The notes below the pieces were generated by a model, which searched no databases, had not been told where the DNA came from, and saw only the letters and a list, made by a program, of their open reading frames with translations. A stretch of 55,773 nucleotides of DNA from WRHT01 sp031550525 (lineage in GTDB: Bacteria; Desulfobacterota; Desulfovibrionia; Desulfovibrionales; Desulfovibrionaceae), in assembly GCA_031550525.1 (NCBI GenBank), contig JAVBON010000008.1:1-55773 (forward strand), in the 5' to 3' direction. A program made the translations under genes and the position numbers. Of the stretch, positions 1 to 7,831 are shown piece after piece. Every line of letters begins with the position of its first letter. The first letter of the stretch is position 1.

Positions 1-2
1 TA

Positions 3-118
3 GCGTCTTCGCGTCTTAGAGTCTTAGCGTCTTAGCGTCTTAGCGTCTTAGCGTCTTAGCGTCTTAGCGTCTTAGCGTCTTAGCGTCTTAGCGTCTTAGC
101 GTCTTAGCGTCTTAGCGT
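3..118. repeat. 8-bp tandem repeat tract
   Basis: About 14.5 head-to-tail copies of the octamer GCGTCTTA. The first copy ends in C rather than A and the third reads GAGTCTTA; all later copies are identical. Eight is not a multiple of three, and no reading frame through it looks like a gene. It could be a slippage-prone simple repeat or a binding array. It starts almost at the window edge, so its full length is unknown. Confidence 0.95.
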
Positions 119-224
119 GGCTTATTGCCGCCCGCGTTTCATGCGCCTGTCTGTTTTCAATTCGCATATTTCAGTTATAATTCAGGTTGATATCCTAATT
201 TACCTATTGGATCGGCCAATGTCC

Positions 225-320
225 GTTTGACGCTTGTTTGACGATCGTCAACGGCGCGTCGACGCCGCGTTAACGCGCCGCCGACTCCTGCTCCTGCTCC
301 TGCTCCTTCTCCTGCTCCGT
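225..320. repeat. Palindrome cluster and CTCCTG hexamer repeats
   Basis: No gene is convincing between the tandem repeat and position 586. The stretch holds a direct repeat GTTTGACG, a perfect 14-bp palindrome TTGACGATCGTCAA (238-251), then GC-rich interleaved palindromes including GGCGCGT paired with ACGCGCC and GCGTTAACGC (253-281). CTCCTG hexamers follow to about 318. This is dense enough in symmetry to be a regulatory or replication-related site, but that is inference. Nothing is recognised from 320 to 570. Confidence 0.6.
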
Positions 321-585
321 ACGCATTAAGAAAGACACTTCGTGTCTATGCGCGCATGCTGCCGCGCGGCCACTTGCGCCCATGCGCCTGCTCTTGTGGG
401 TATTTTGCGCCATGTGTCTTTTTTGCGGTAGCTTTGCGCCTGCTCCAGGTTTTTTCGGGGCGCATTGCGCGTTCCAGCCTCTTTCCCAATTTTCCCGCTA
501 TGCGAATATCCTGCAAGGGCTGCGCAGGGCGGGGCTATCTGTAACTCTTCACAATACATTCCCATTTAAACCGGAGGCGTCAGCT

Positions 586-831
586 ATGATTTTGCGTGGA
601 TGGAAAGAAATTACCAAAACCCTTGGCGGCATGAGCGAAAACACGGCCAGAAGGCTTATTGAGGAAAACGGGCTGCCCATAACCATACTTGGCGGCAAGC
701 CCATGACCACGCAAAGCGATTTGGAGGAGTGGGTCTCGAGAATGTGTCAAGAGAATAGTTGCCGCCTTAAGGCTCACGCGGCCTCAGCCGGGCTTATCAG
801 GGCTCAAAAGCCCCTGGTAGGGCTAAACTAG
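586..831 (+). CDS. Small helix-turn-helix DNA-binding protein
   Basis: An 81-residue protein beginning MILRGWKEITKTLGGMSENT. The start is placed at 586 because GGAGG lies eight bases upstream; a longer reading from 382 has a low-quality translation. The pattern 'W-x-E-I-x-x-x-L-G-x-x-x-x-T-A-R-R-L-I' followed by a 'G-x-P' turn and a predicted final helix (SDLEEWV) is the layout of winged HTH/excisionase-like proteins that precede terminase genes in phages of Desulfovibrio. It probably binds DNA, as an excisionase-like or packaging accessory protein. The exact role cannot be assigned from sequence. Confidence 0.6.
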   Translation: MILRGWKEITKTLGGMSENTARRLIEENGLPITILGGKPMTTQSDLEEWVSRMCQENSCRLKAHAASAGLIRAQKPLVGLN

Positions 832-924
832 TGTTATAATAACGGTAAATAAGGCGATAATCCGGGCTCCGTCCAACGGGCGGATAACGGCAAACCGGCG
901 GTATGCCGCCAGTAGGTACGGGTA

Positions 925-1221
925 GTGAAACACATGGACGAAATAAAAAGTTTTTTGGAAGGGCTGATGCTGCCATTAGCCATGGCTCTTTTTGGCGGCT
1001 TGGCGCGGGCATGCAAAACCGGCTTTAAAAGCTGGAAGCAGTTCGCGGCCTCCATGGTCATATCGGCTTTTACCGGCGTGGTCGTGCATCTGGCCATACA
1101 GGACGGGGGGCTTTCCGCCTCCATGCAGGCGGCTATTGTGGCCTCGTCTGGCTATTCCGGCGGGGTGGTGCTGGACGGCCTGGTGGATAGGGTGGCGGAA
1201 CGCCTGAGGAGCGGCACGTGA
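925..1221 (+). CDS. Putative phage holin (lambda S-like)
   Basis: A 98-residue protein with three hydrophobic segments (about residues 15-30, 42-60 and 68-88) and a basic C-terminus (RVAERLRSG). The layout resembles lambda S holin, including a final segment rich in Ser/Gly just before a charged tail. A holin would form lesions in the inner membrane and release or trigger the endolysin. The start is GTG at 925 with AGTAGG upstream; ATG at 934 is an alternative. It sits ahead of the terminase genes, far from the M15 endolysin at 27,848, so the lysis functions are not adjacent. The family call rests on topology only. Confidence 0.55.
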   Translation: MKHMDEIKSFLEGLMLPLAMALFGGLARACKTGFKSWKQFAASMVISAFTGVVVHLAIQDGGLSASMQAAIVASSGYSGGVVLDGLVDRVAERLRSGT

Positions 1222-1439
1222 AATTGGAGCGGATCTCGTTGCCTTGCAAGATATATTTTCCTAAAACAAGTTAAAAACATTAAAAATAGGCAATTTGATC
1301 CTGAAATAGGGTGAGACTAAAAGCGCCTGAAAAGCCGCAAGAGACGCAAGCGGGTGAGGCTGTTTTCCCGTAAAAGCTGAACAAAAACGGACTTGCCCGA
1401 CTGATTCAGTTTTACCTGAAATGGAGAAAATGTCAAAAA
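1222..1439. other. AT-rich intergenic region before the terminase genes
   Basis: About 220 bases without a gene. It holds TTTTCCTAAAAC at 1256-1267, a motif repeated in the AT-rich 5' part of the downstream terminase gene, plus an A-rich run to about 1330. A five-codon frame (ATG at 1430, MSKNG, stop at 1445-1447) overlaps the start of the terminase small subunit. Position relative to the terminase genes makes it a candidate packaging-site or promoter region; this is inference. Confidence 0.4.
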
Positions 1440-1868
1440 ATGGATGAATTAACTAGCAAAATAGGTGAAAAACCCGCAAAAACAGGCAAAAAAATTACGC
1501 GGGGCAAAACGCACAAAGTTGAACAGCCGCAGGCGGAGGCAGATGCTGTAACAATGGCAACGGCAGATGCAGGCGCGGAGGCAGGGGCACTGCCACAGGC
1601 TGGGTTTGCGGCCTCCGGCCAGACGGAGCGGGCGCTTTTGCCCTCGTCTCCCAAGGTTTTGCCCCCTGTATCCGACCGTGGCGAGCGGTTGGAGTTTTGG
1701 GCCGGAGTAATGCGCGATAACGCCGAGGACATGCGCCTGCGCCTCAAGGCCAGCGAATACGCGGCCAAAGCTGAGGGTGATTTTACCGAACGGGTGGAAC
1801 TTTCGGCCAAAGCCGGCCTGGCCGAGGCCATTGAAGAAGGGCGCAAACGCGCCGCCTCGCGGCGTTAA
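1440..1868 (+). CDS. Phage terminase small subunit-like protein
   Basis: 142 residues. The first 75 residues are low complexity (Lys-rich, then Ala/Gly-rich). The C-terminal half 'EFWAGVMRDNAEDMRLRLKA' followed by 'SEYAAKAEGDF' matches the family pattern of terminase small subunits, where a 'R-L-K-A-S-E-x-x-x-K-A-x-G-D-F' helix precedes the end. The small subunit recognises phage DNA and hands it to the large subunit. It is immediately upstream of the large subunit, as usual. The start at 1440 has GGAG about 13 bases upstream, a little far. Confidence 0.7.
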   Translation: MDELTSKIGEKPAKTGKKITRGKTHKVEQPQAEADAVTMATADAGAEAGALPQAGFAASGQTERALLPSSPKVLPPVSDRGERLEFWAGVMRDNAEDMRLRLKASEYAAKAEGDFTERVELSAKAGLAEAIEEGRKRAASRR

Positions 1869-1936
1869 ACTGGCGGCCATGCGCCGCAAACGCCCATTGC
1901 CCATGCTTTCTCGCAGGTTAGCGCCGCAGTTCCCAT

Positions 1937-4276
1937 TTGGCGTTTTGCAGGCCGCTTCGGCCTTGGCATACGCCGCCCGGCGCGGGCTTTTTGCGCCCGG
2001 CATGCCGTTTTATACGCCCGCAAAGGCCCATCCCACAACGCAAAGCCCCAGCGCTCAAAACTGAGGCATACATCCAGCCGTTTTTCCCGCCGGCGGATTC
2101 TCCAATACCCTCCAGCCTAACCGCTCAACCGGCGCAAGCCGCTGCGGCCAGCGTGCCGACTTACCAGCAAAACATGATAATTCATGAAATTTACGATGCC
2201 GTGCCCTCACAAGGGCGCATGCCGGAAAGCAGCGGCGCCTTGCCGCCTGCCCTGCCGGTTGCCGGGGCCTTGTCAGCGCAAAGAGATATTTTGCCAAAAA
2301 ATGATGTTTTAATACCCGGAAGCAGCAATATTTTGTCTGAATATGGAGTAAATGCTACCAATTTTGCACCTGTATGCTCAAAACTAATGCAAAATATGCC
2401 TGAAATTGAAGATATTTTTCCTAAAAATACAGAGTATGCTCTTGAAATTGCGCATGAATCAACATCATGCGCGGCTGATCTTGTGAAATCAGAGAGTGGT
2501 TGTCGCGAATTTAGACGAAAAACTCCTAAAATTGCCGAAAATGTAGCAAAAAATGGTGGTTCATTGTTTTATGGCGAACATAAAACACCAAAAACAGGAT
2601 ATAATTATGATGATTTAGGTAATAAATTTCCTAAAACGTTATGTTTTATACCTAAAACTGAATGCGAGGGTTATGAGGCGGAAGCCGCGCCTGGTGAAGC
2701 CGCTGAAGAGTTGCGGGAAGCAGCGCAAGGGCCAACGGTTTTAAAGCAGGCATCTCCGCATCATGCGCCAGATAAGCCTGATGCGCCAATTACGCCTGAT
2801 GCGGCGGGCGCGCCGGATTGCGGACAAAATCATCCTGAACGCGCGCAAGCGGCCCTGCGGCTGGAAATGGATCTGGCCCGCGACCTGGGCGGATTTTTCA
2901 GCAACCCCTTGGGCTTTGTGCTGTACGCCTTTGACTGGGCGGCCGGCGAAGGGCCGGACGAATGGCAGGCCGATATTCTGCGCCAGATAGGCGAGGGCGC
3001 CCTCAAGCCCGCCGAAGCCGTGCGCGTGGCCGTGGCATCGGGCCATGGCATAGGCAAAAGCACCCTGGCGGCCTGGATAATCCTGTGGGCCATGAGCACA
3101 CGCCCGCATCTGGCCGGAGTGGTTACGGCCAACACCGCCAGCCAGCTCACGGGCAAGACCTGGCGCGAGCTTTCCGTCTGGCACAAGCGCCTGATCAACC
3201 GGCACTGGTTCCGCTGGACCGCCACCAAGTTTTATCAGGTGGACAACCCCGAAACCTGGTTCGTATCTGCCATTCCTTGGAGTAAAGACCGCCCCGAAGC
3301 TTTCGCGGGCCTGCACGCCAAACACGTGCTTATGCTTTTTGACGAGGCCAGCGCTATTGACGCGGCCATCTGGGAGACTGCCGAAGGGGCCATGACAACG
3401 CCCGGCGCCATCTGGTGCTGCTTTGGCAACCCCACCAGAGGGAGCGGCAAGTTTTTCGAGTGCTTTCACCGCATGCGGCACCGCTGGGCCACCCGGCAGG
3501 TGGACAGCCGCCAGGCCAAAATGGCCAACCAATCCCAAATAAATCAATGGCTGGACGATTACGGCGAGGATAGCGACTTTGTGCGCGTGCGCGTGCGGGG
3601 CGTTTTTCCCAGATCCGGCTCCAACCAGCTCATACCGCAAGGCCTTGTGGATGAAGCCCGCAAACGCGGCAAGCCTCATGCTGATTCCTATGATTTCGCG
3701 CCAAAGGTAATGGGGGTGGACGTGGCCCGCTTTGGCGACGACCAAAGCGTCATCACCTTCCGCCAAGGCCTGTGCCTGTACAGGCCGCAGCTCAAGTTCA
3801 GAGGGCTGGACCTTATGACTTTGGCCGGGCGCGTGGCTGAGGAGATAAAAGCCGAGCGCCCCGACGCCGTGTTTGTGGATATGGGCGGCATGGGCGCGGG
3901 CGTATTGGACAGGCTGCGCCAACTGGGCTTTTATGAGGTTATGGGGGTGGATTTTGGGGCCGCCTCCGGCAGTGTGGAATACTTTAACAAACGCGCTGAA
4001 ATGTGGGGCGGCGTGCGCGAGTGGCTTAAATCCGGCGCGTGGCTGCCAGACGACCCCGCGCTGGCCGCCGACCTTACCGGCCCGGAATACGGCTTTAGCG
4101 GCGATAAGGGGCAGATTATGCTGGAAAAGAAGGCGGATATGAAAAAACGCGGGCTGGCTTCGCCGGATTGCGGCGATTCGCTGGCTTTGACCTTTGCCTA
4201 CCCCGTTACCAAAAAGAGTATCGGCCTTGTGGGGCAGGCCCCCACCGCGCATACCGCCTGGAGCCCTTTCGCATGA
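1937..4276 (+). CDS. Phage terminase large subunit with long N-terminal extension
   Basis: The packaging motor: ATPase plus nuclease. In the 779-residue reading the ATPase has Walker A GHGIGKST near residue 369 and Walker B VLMLFDEAS near 464. The nuclease has GVDVARFGDD near 593, VFVDMGGMG near 645 and DCGDSLALTF near 744. The family is normally about 450-490 residues; here roughly 300 extra residues precede the core. The extension is AT-rich (about 35% GC in one counted line, 2341-2400), Asn/Lys-rich and repeats FPKN/TPK/FPKT/IPKT. ATG 2867 (MDLARDLGGFF) would give a normal 469-residue protein but has no clear ribosome site. The true start is therefore uncertain. The stop overlaps the next ATG (ATGA). 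Confidence 0.9.
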   Translation: MAFCRPLRPWHTPPGAGFLRPACRFIRPQRPIPQRKAPALKTEAYIQPFFPPADSPIPSSLTAQPAQAAAASVPTYQQNMIIHEIYDAVPSQGRMPESSGALPPALPVAGALSAQRDILPKNDVLIPGSSNILSEYGVNATNFAPVCSKLMQNMPEIEDIFPKNTEYALEIAHESTSCAADLVKSESGCREFRRKTPKIAENVAKNGGSLFYGEHKTPKTGYNYDDLGNKFPKTLCFIPKTECEGYEAEAAPGEAAEELREAAQGPTVLKQASPHHAPDKPDAPITPDAAGAPDCGQNHPERAQAALRLEMDLARDLGGFFSNPLGFVLYAFDWAAGEGPDEWQADILRQIGEGALKPAEAVRVAVASGHGIGKSTLAAWIILWAMSTRPHLAGVVTANTASQLTGKTWRELSVWHKRLINRHWFRWTATKFYQVDNPETWFVSAIPWSKDRPEAFAGLHAKHVLMLFDEASAIDAAIWETAEGAMTTPGAIWCCFGNPTRGSGKFFECFHRMRHRWATRQVDSRQAKMANQSQINQWLDDYGEDSDFVRVRVRGVFPRSGSNQLIPQGLVDEARKRGKPHADSYDFAPKVMGVDVARFGDDQSVITFRQGLCLYRPQLKFRGLDLMTLAGRVAEEIKAERPDAVFVDMGGMGAGVLDRLRQLGFYEVMGVDFGAASGSVEYFNKRAEMWGGVREWLKSGAWLPDDPALAADLTGPEYGFSGDKGQIMLEKKADMKKRGLASPDCGDSLALTFAYPVTKKSIGLVGQAPTAHTAWSPFA
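2286..2660. repeat. Repeated CCTAAAA motif in AT-rich terminase 5' region
   Basis: The motif TTTTCCTAAAA or close variants occurs at 2416-2427, 2523-2532 (CTCCTAAAAT), 2627-2638 and 2649-2660, and once more upstream at 1256-1267; 2290 has a weaker TTGCCAAAAAA. The in-gene copies are all read in the same frame, giving Pro-Lys pairs. The base composition contrasts sharply with the GC-rich flanks. It may be a packaging recognition region, an inserted segment, or a degenerate protein repeat. Confidence 0.6.
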
Positions 4277-4689
4277 TTACCGCGCGGGCTACTGAGGCGG
4301 ACGTTAAAGCCATGTACGCGCAAATGCGGGCCGAAGGGCTGCTGGGCCGTGTGCTGCATAACGATGTGAGCTTTGAGGCCTTTGCGGATCTGGCCGCGAG
4401 AGAATTGTTTTTTGTGGAGAAAGAGGCAGGCGACATTGCCGGTTTTTGGTGGCTTACGCCATTTTATGGCACGGCCATGTGTTTGCACGGCTGCGCCTTT
4501 AAAAAGCACCGGCGGGTGGCGGCAGTGCGCGTAAAAGAGGCCTTTGCCCGTTTGGCCGCGCAGGGGGTGACGGATATTTACGCTTTCGCGCAAAATCGGG
4601 ATGTGGCGTTGTTTCTGAAACGGCTGGGCTTTAAGCCGGTAAGCAGCATAAACAAGGAGATCACAGTGTTATGGGCAATATTGGCATAG
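4273..4689 (+). CDS. GNAT-fold acetyltransferase-like phage protein
   Basis: 138 residues, start ATG 4273 overlapping the terminase stop, so translation is probably coupled. The order of elements fits a small GNAT fold: N-terminal 'ITARATEADVKAMY', central strand 'FFVEKEAGDIAGFWWL', then 'AVRVKEAFARLAAQGVTDIYAFAQNRDVALFLKRLGF', where an Asn/Asp followed by 'FLKRLGFK' is typical of GNAT C-termini. The canonical acetyl-CoA loop (Q/R-x-x-G-x-G/A) is not intact, so enzymatic activity is uncertain. Proteins of this kind lie between terminase and portal genes in several podoviruses; the substrate is unknown. Confidence 0.6.
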   Translation: MITARATEADVKAMYAQMRAEGLLGRVLHNDVSFEAFADLAARELFFVEKEAGDIAGFWWLTPFYGTAMCLHGCAFKKHRRVAAVRVKEAFARLAAQGVTDIYAFAQNRDVALFLKRLGFKPVSSINKEITVLWAILA

Positions 4690-4931
4690 AAAAAATTTTG
4701 GACCCAATGGGCATTTTTACCAAAGAGGATACCCCAAAACTACAGCAGGATACCAGCGTGAATGCCCTGCCGCAAACCCCCACCGAGGCCGACCCAAGCG
4801 TGGCCGCGGCGGCGGAGGAAGAGCGCCGCAGGCGCAGGGCGGCCACGGGCGCCAACTCCACCCTGCTTACAAGCAACAACGCTTTAACGGGGGCGGGCGC
4901 GGCAGGCAAAAAAAACATTTTGGGCGGCTAA
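4671..4931 (+). CDS. Small phage virion-operon protein (terminase-portal interval)
   Basis: 86 residues beginning MGNIGIEKILDPMGIF. It has a run of acidic and then Arg residues (EEERRRRRAATG) and ends 'STLLTSNNALTGAGAAGKKNILGG'. Short proteins with an 'R-R-x-A-T-x-x-S-T-x-L-T-S' stretch and a 'K-K-x-L-x-G' end are common between terminase and portal genes of podoviruses. No function is established to my knowledge. Its start lies inside the end of the GNAT gene, so it is translated from the same transcript. Confidence 0.75.
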   Translation: MGNIGIEKILDPMGIFTKEDTPKLQQDTSVNALPQTPTEADPSVAAAAEEERRRRRAATGANSTLLTSNNALTGAGAAGKKNILGG

Positions 4932-4946
4932 ACAGCGGAGAAGCAC

Positions 4947-6716
4947 ATGCAATACACACAAGGCGAGAACACCTTGAGCGACGCCGAAACCGTCAAAAAA
5001 CTCAAGCGCTATGTCGAATATCTGGTGGAACTGCGCCGTCCATGGTCCGAGGCCTGGGGCATGGTAAAAGACTACGTGCGCCCCGTGCGCCCATGGAACG
5101 AAAACGGCATTGGCAACAAGCGCACTACGCTGGAAGATCTTATCTCCGGCAAAATTATGGATGGCAGCGCCGGGCGGGCGGTGCGCATACTGGCGGCAGG
5201 GTTGCTTTCCGGCCTTACCCCGCCCAGCCGCCCCTGGTTTGCCCTTAAGGTGGACGATGCCCTTATGGAATCCGGCGAGGTCAAAAACTGGCTCTGGCGC
5301 ACGCAAGAGCTTATTTACTCCAGCCTGGCCCGTTCCGGCTTTTACGCCACCCAGCAAAGCCTTAACCTGGATCTAGCCGCGTTTTGCAACGCCTGCGTCT
5401 CGCGCCATACCGTGCCGGGCAAGGGCATACGCTATATGGACGCGCCCGTGGGCTCCTACGTGTGGGATGTGGACCCCTTTGGCAAAGTGTGCACCGTGGC
5501 GCGCGTGCTGTACATAGCGGGCGGCGACCTTGCGCGGCAGTACGGGCGCAAGGTAAGCGGCAACACTTGGGAAAAGGCCCAAAAAGACCCCTACAAGCCG
5601 GTGCCGGTGGTGCACATTGTAATGCCGCGCGAGCGGCGCGAGCAGGGCAAAATAGACCGCCTTAACAAGCCCTACGCCTCTTATGTTTACGAGGAACAAA
5701 GCGGGCACCTTATTGAGGAGGGCGGCTTCGACGCCCTGCCGTATCTTAACGCCCGCTGGGATACCCTTGGCGGCGAAATTTACGGGCGCGGCGTGGGCTT
5801 TGACGTAATATCCGACGTGCGCATGCTGCAAACCACCTCGCGCGATCAGGCCGAGGCCATACGCATGTATGTAAAGCCGCCCATGCTGGTTCCGGCCAGC
5901 ATGAAAGACCGCCTCTGGCTCATACCCGGCGGCATCAACTACAAGCAGGACGGCATGCCCGCCGATACCGTAACCCCGCTTTATCAGGTACAGGCCGACA
6001 TTGCGGCCATATCCGGCAAAATTGCGGATTTGCGCCAAGCCATACGCGATGGCTACTTTAACGACCTTTTCCTCATGATTTCAGGCACGCATAAAAACAT
6101 GACCGCCACCGAAGTGGCGGAGCGCAACGCCGAAAAGCTCATGGTGCTCGGCCCGGTGGTGGAAAGCCACCAGACCGATATTCTGGACCCAGCCATTGAG
6201 GGCGAATTCAACTTTTTGCTCAACAGCGGCGCTTTGGACCCTGTGCCGCAAGAACTGGCGGGGCACGGCATAAATATAGAGTTTACCTCCATTCTGGCTC
6301 AGGCGCAAAAAATGCCGCAGGCTGCGGCTATTCGCGGCGTGTTGGGCGACGTGGGCAACATGGCGCGGCTTAAACCCGAAATACTTGATAAAATCGATTT
6401 CGACCAGGCCGTGGACGAGCTGGGCGGCATAGAAGGTGTGCCAGCCAAAGTGATCCGCTCCGACGACGCCGTTGCCGCCATAAGGGAGCAGCGCGCGCAG
6501 GCCGAGGCACAGGCGCAGCAAATGCGGCAAATGCAAATGATGAACGAAGAGGGCGGCAAGATGATTGAAGCCATGAGCAAGCTGGGTAAAGACGGCGGCG
6601 GCAACATACTCGAAAGCATAAGCAATATGGGTAACGGAGGCGGCGGCAACCTGCTTGAGGCCATGGGTAAAATGGGCATGGCGGGCAATACGCAAGCTAT
6701 GGCGGAGGGCGCGTAA
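4947..6716 (+). CDS. Portal protein (T7 gp8-like head-tail connector)
   Basis: 589 residues. The N-terminal half (TVKKLKRYVEYLVELRRPW, then VRPWNENG and 'SAGRAVRILAAGLLSGLTPPSRPWF') is the pattern of podovirus head-to-tail connectors. The protein forms the dodecameric ring at the capsid vertex through which DNA enters and the tail attaches. The C-terminal 80 residues are rich in Gln, Met and Gly with repeated 'MGNGGGGNLLEAM'-type segments. Length is near the usual 500-600. The stop overlaps the next start (TAATG), typical of this tightly packed operon. Confidence 0.9.
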   Translation: MQYTQGENTLSDAETVKKLKRYVEYLVELRRPWSEAWGMVKDYVRPVRPWNENGIGNKRTTLEDLISGKIMDGSAGRAVRILAAGLLSGLTPPSRPWFALKVDDALMESGEVKNWLWRTQELIYSSLARSGFYATQQSLNLDLAAFCNACVSRHTVPGKGIRYMDAPVGSYVWDVDPFGKVCTVARVLYIAGGDLARQYGRKVSGNTWEKAQKDPYKPVPVVHIVMPRERREQGKIDRLNKPYASYVYEEQSGHLIEEGGFDALPYLNARWDTLGGEIYGRGVGFDVISDVRMLQTTSRDQAEAIRMYVKPPMLVPASMKDRLWLIPGGINYKQDGMPADTVTPLYQVQADIAAISGKIADLRQAIRDGYFNDLFLMISGTHKNMTATEVAERNAEKLMVLGPVVESHQTDILDPAIEGEFNFLLNSGALDPVPQELAGHGINIEFTSILAQAQKMPQAAAIRGVLGDVGNMARLKPEILDKIDFDQAVDELGGIEGVPAKVIRSDDAVAAIREQRAQAEAQAQQMRQMQMMNEEGGKMIEAMSKLGKDGGGNILESISNMGNGGGGNLLEAMGKMGMAGNTQAMAEGA

Positions 6717-7042
6717 TGGCAAAAGATCCCTTTGTGACGGAAGAGGAGCAGGCCGCCATTGTGGCCCAGGCCGAGGTGGAGCGCCGGGCAGAGATTTACA
6801 TGGGCGATCTGGCCCGCGTGCTGGCCCTGCCCGAAGGGCGCAGGGTACTGCGGCGCTGGTTGGATATGGCAAATGTATTTGGCGAAATCTCCGCCGGGGG
6901 CGAGCTTACCGTTAAGGCGGCGGCCCTTTCCGACTATGGCAAGAACAGGCTTTACGAAATAGCGGCGGCCTCGCCCGCCGATTACTTGAAAATAATGCTG
7001 GCCGCCGCTCAAAACGCGGCAGGCGTAAATAACAAGGAGTAA
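6716..7042 (+). CDS. Bbp19-like virion-operon protein
   Basis: 108 residues. The segment 'LARVLALPEGRRVLRRWLDM' followed by 'ANVFGEISAGGELTVKAAALSDYGKNRLYEI' and 'PADYLKIMLAAAQ' follows the pattern of Bordetella phage Bbp19: P-x-G-R-R-x-x-x-x-L-L-x-x-A-x-V-F, then a short loop, then a helix ending in 'Y-L-x-M-x-x-E-A'. It is a small, probably helical protein between portal and scaffold. The function of the family is not known to me. Confidence 0.7.
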   Translation: MAKDPFVTEEEQAAIVAQAEVERRAEIYMGDLARVLALPEGRRVLRRWLDMANVFGEISAGGELTVKAAALSDYGKNRLYEIAAASPADYLKIMLAAAQNAAGVNNKE

Positions 7043-7045
7043 GTT

Positions 7046-7807
7046 ATGTCTGATGTCTTACTATCCGGCCTCGCGCCGGAGGCGGCAGTGGTTGTCGCGT
7101 CGGGCGCGGCCGCCGGTCAGGGCGGTCAGGATGCTTCCGCGCTGCGGGCGGATTTTGTGCCGCAGGGCGGGGTTGTGCCGTTGTCCGCCTCTGGTGTTTC
7201 CGGCATTCAGCCCGGCACTGCCTCGCAGGGCGCCCCCGCGTCGCAGGATTGGCTGGCGGCCATGCCGGAAGCCTTTCGCGAGGCGCTACAGGGCATGTCC
7301 GGCCCCGAGGCCGCGCTGGATGCATTCCGGCGCGGGGCGGCGCACGTGCCGCTGGCAAGTGTGGGTGACGTTAAAATTGCCCTGCCGGAAGGGGGCGGGT
7401 TTAATGACGATACCGTGGGCTGGCTTAAGGCCGCCGCCGTGGAGCACTGCCTTAGCCAGACCCAGCTTGATGCCGTGGTCAACGGCTACAACAAATACGT
7501 GGAAAACATCGGCGAGGTTTTGAAAAAGAGTACCGAAGCCTCGCTGCGCGCCGAGCACGGGCTGTGTTACAACGAGGTGATGGCGCGCGCATCCGACACT
7601 TGCCGCAAGTTTAACGAAATGACCAACGGCGAGTTCACGCATTTGCTGAGCGCAGGCTTGGGCAACCACCCCGCCTTTGTAAAGTTTATGGTCGCCGTAT
7701 CCGAAGCCGTAAGCGACAGCGCCCTGCCCGGAACCCCCAAGGGCAGCGGCGACGCGGCCATGAGCACCACCAAGTTTTTGGAAGAAGTGTTTAAACATAA
7801 CAATTAA
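7046..7807 (+). CDS. Capsid scaffolding-like protein
   Basis: 253 residues between the portal and major capsid genes, the place of the scaffold in T7-like and BPP-1-like phages. The N-terminal 75 residues are low complexity. A 'DWLAAMPEAFREAL' motif near residue 70 is typical of scaffold proteins (W-x-x-x-L/M-P-x-x-x-R). The rest is helical with 'GVDVK'-like and 'FNEMTNGEFTHLLSAGLGNHPAFVKFM' segments, seen in phage scaffolds as 'G-N-H-P-x-x-V-x-x'. It should assemble inside the procapsid and leave before or during packaging. RBS AAGGAG lies upstream. Confidence 0.75.
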   Translation: MSDVLLSGLAPEAAVVVASGAAAGQGGQDASALRADFVPQGGVVPLSASGVSGIQPGTASQGAPASQDWLAAMPEAFREALQGMSGPEAALDAFRRGAAHVPLASVGDVKIALPEGGGFNDDTVGWLKAAAVEHCLSQTQLDAVVNGYNKYVENIGEVLKKSTEASLRAEHGLCYNEVMARASDTCRKFNEMTNGEFTHLLSAGLGNHPAFVKFMVAVSEAVSDSALPGTPKGSGDAAMSTTKFLEEVFKHNN

Positions 7808-7831
7808 CCTTAACTGTTAACGGAGGATTAC

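Noticed and set aside
3..118. CRISPR array
   Set aside because: The 8-bp units are contiguous, with no spacers and no cas genes.
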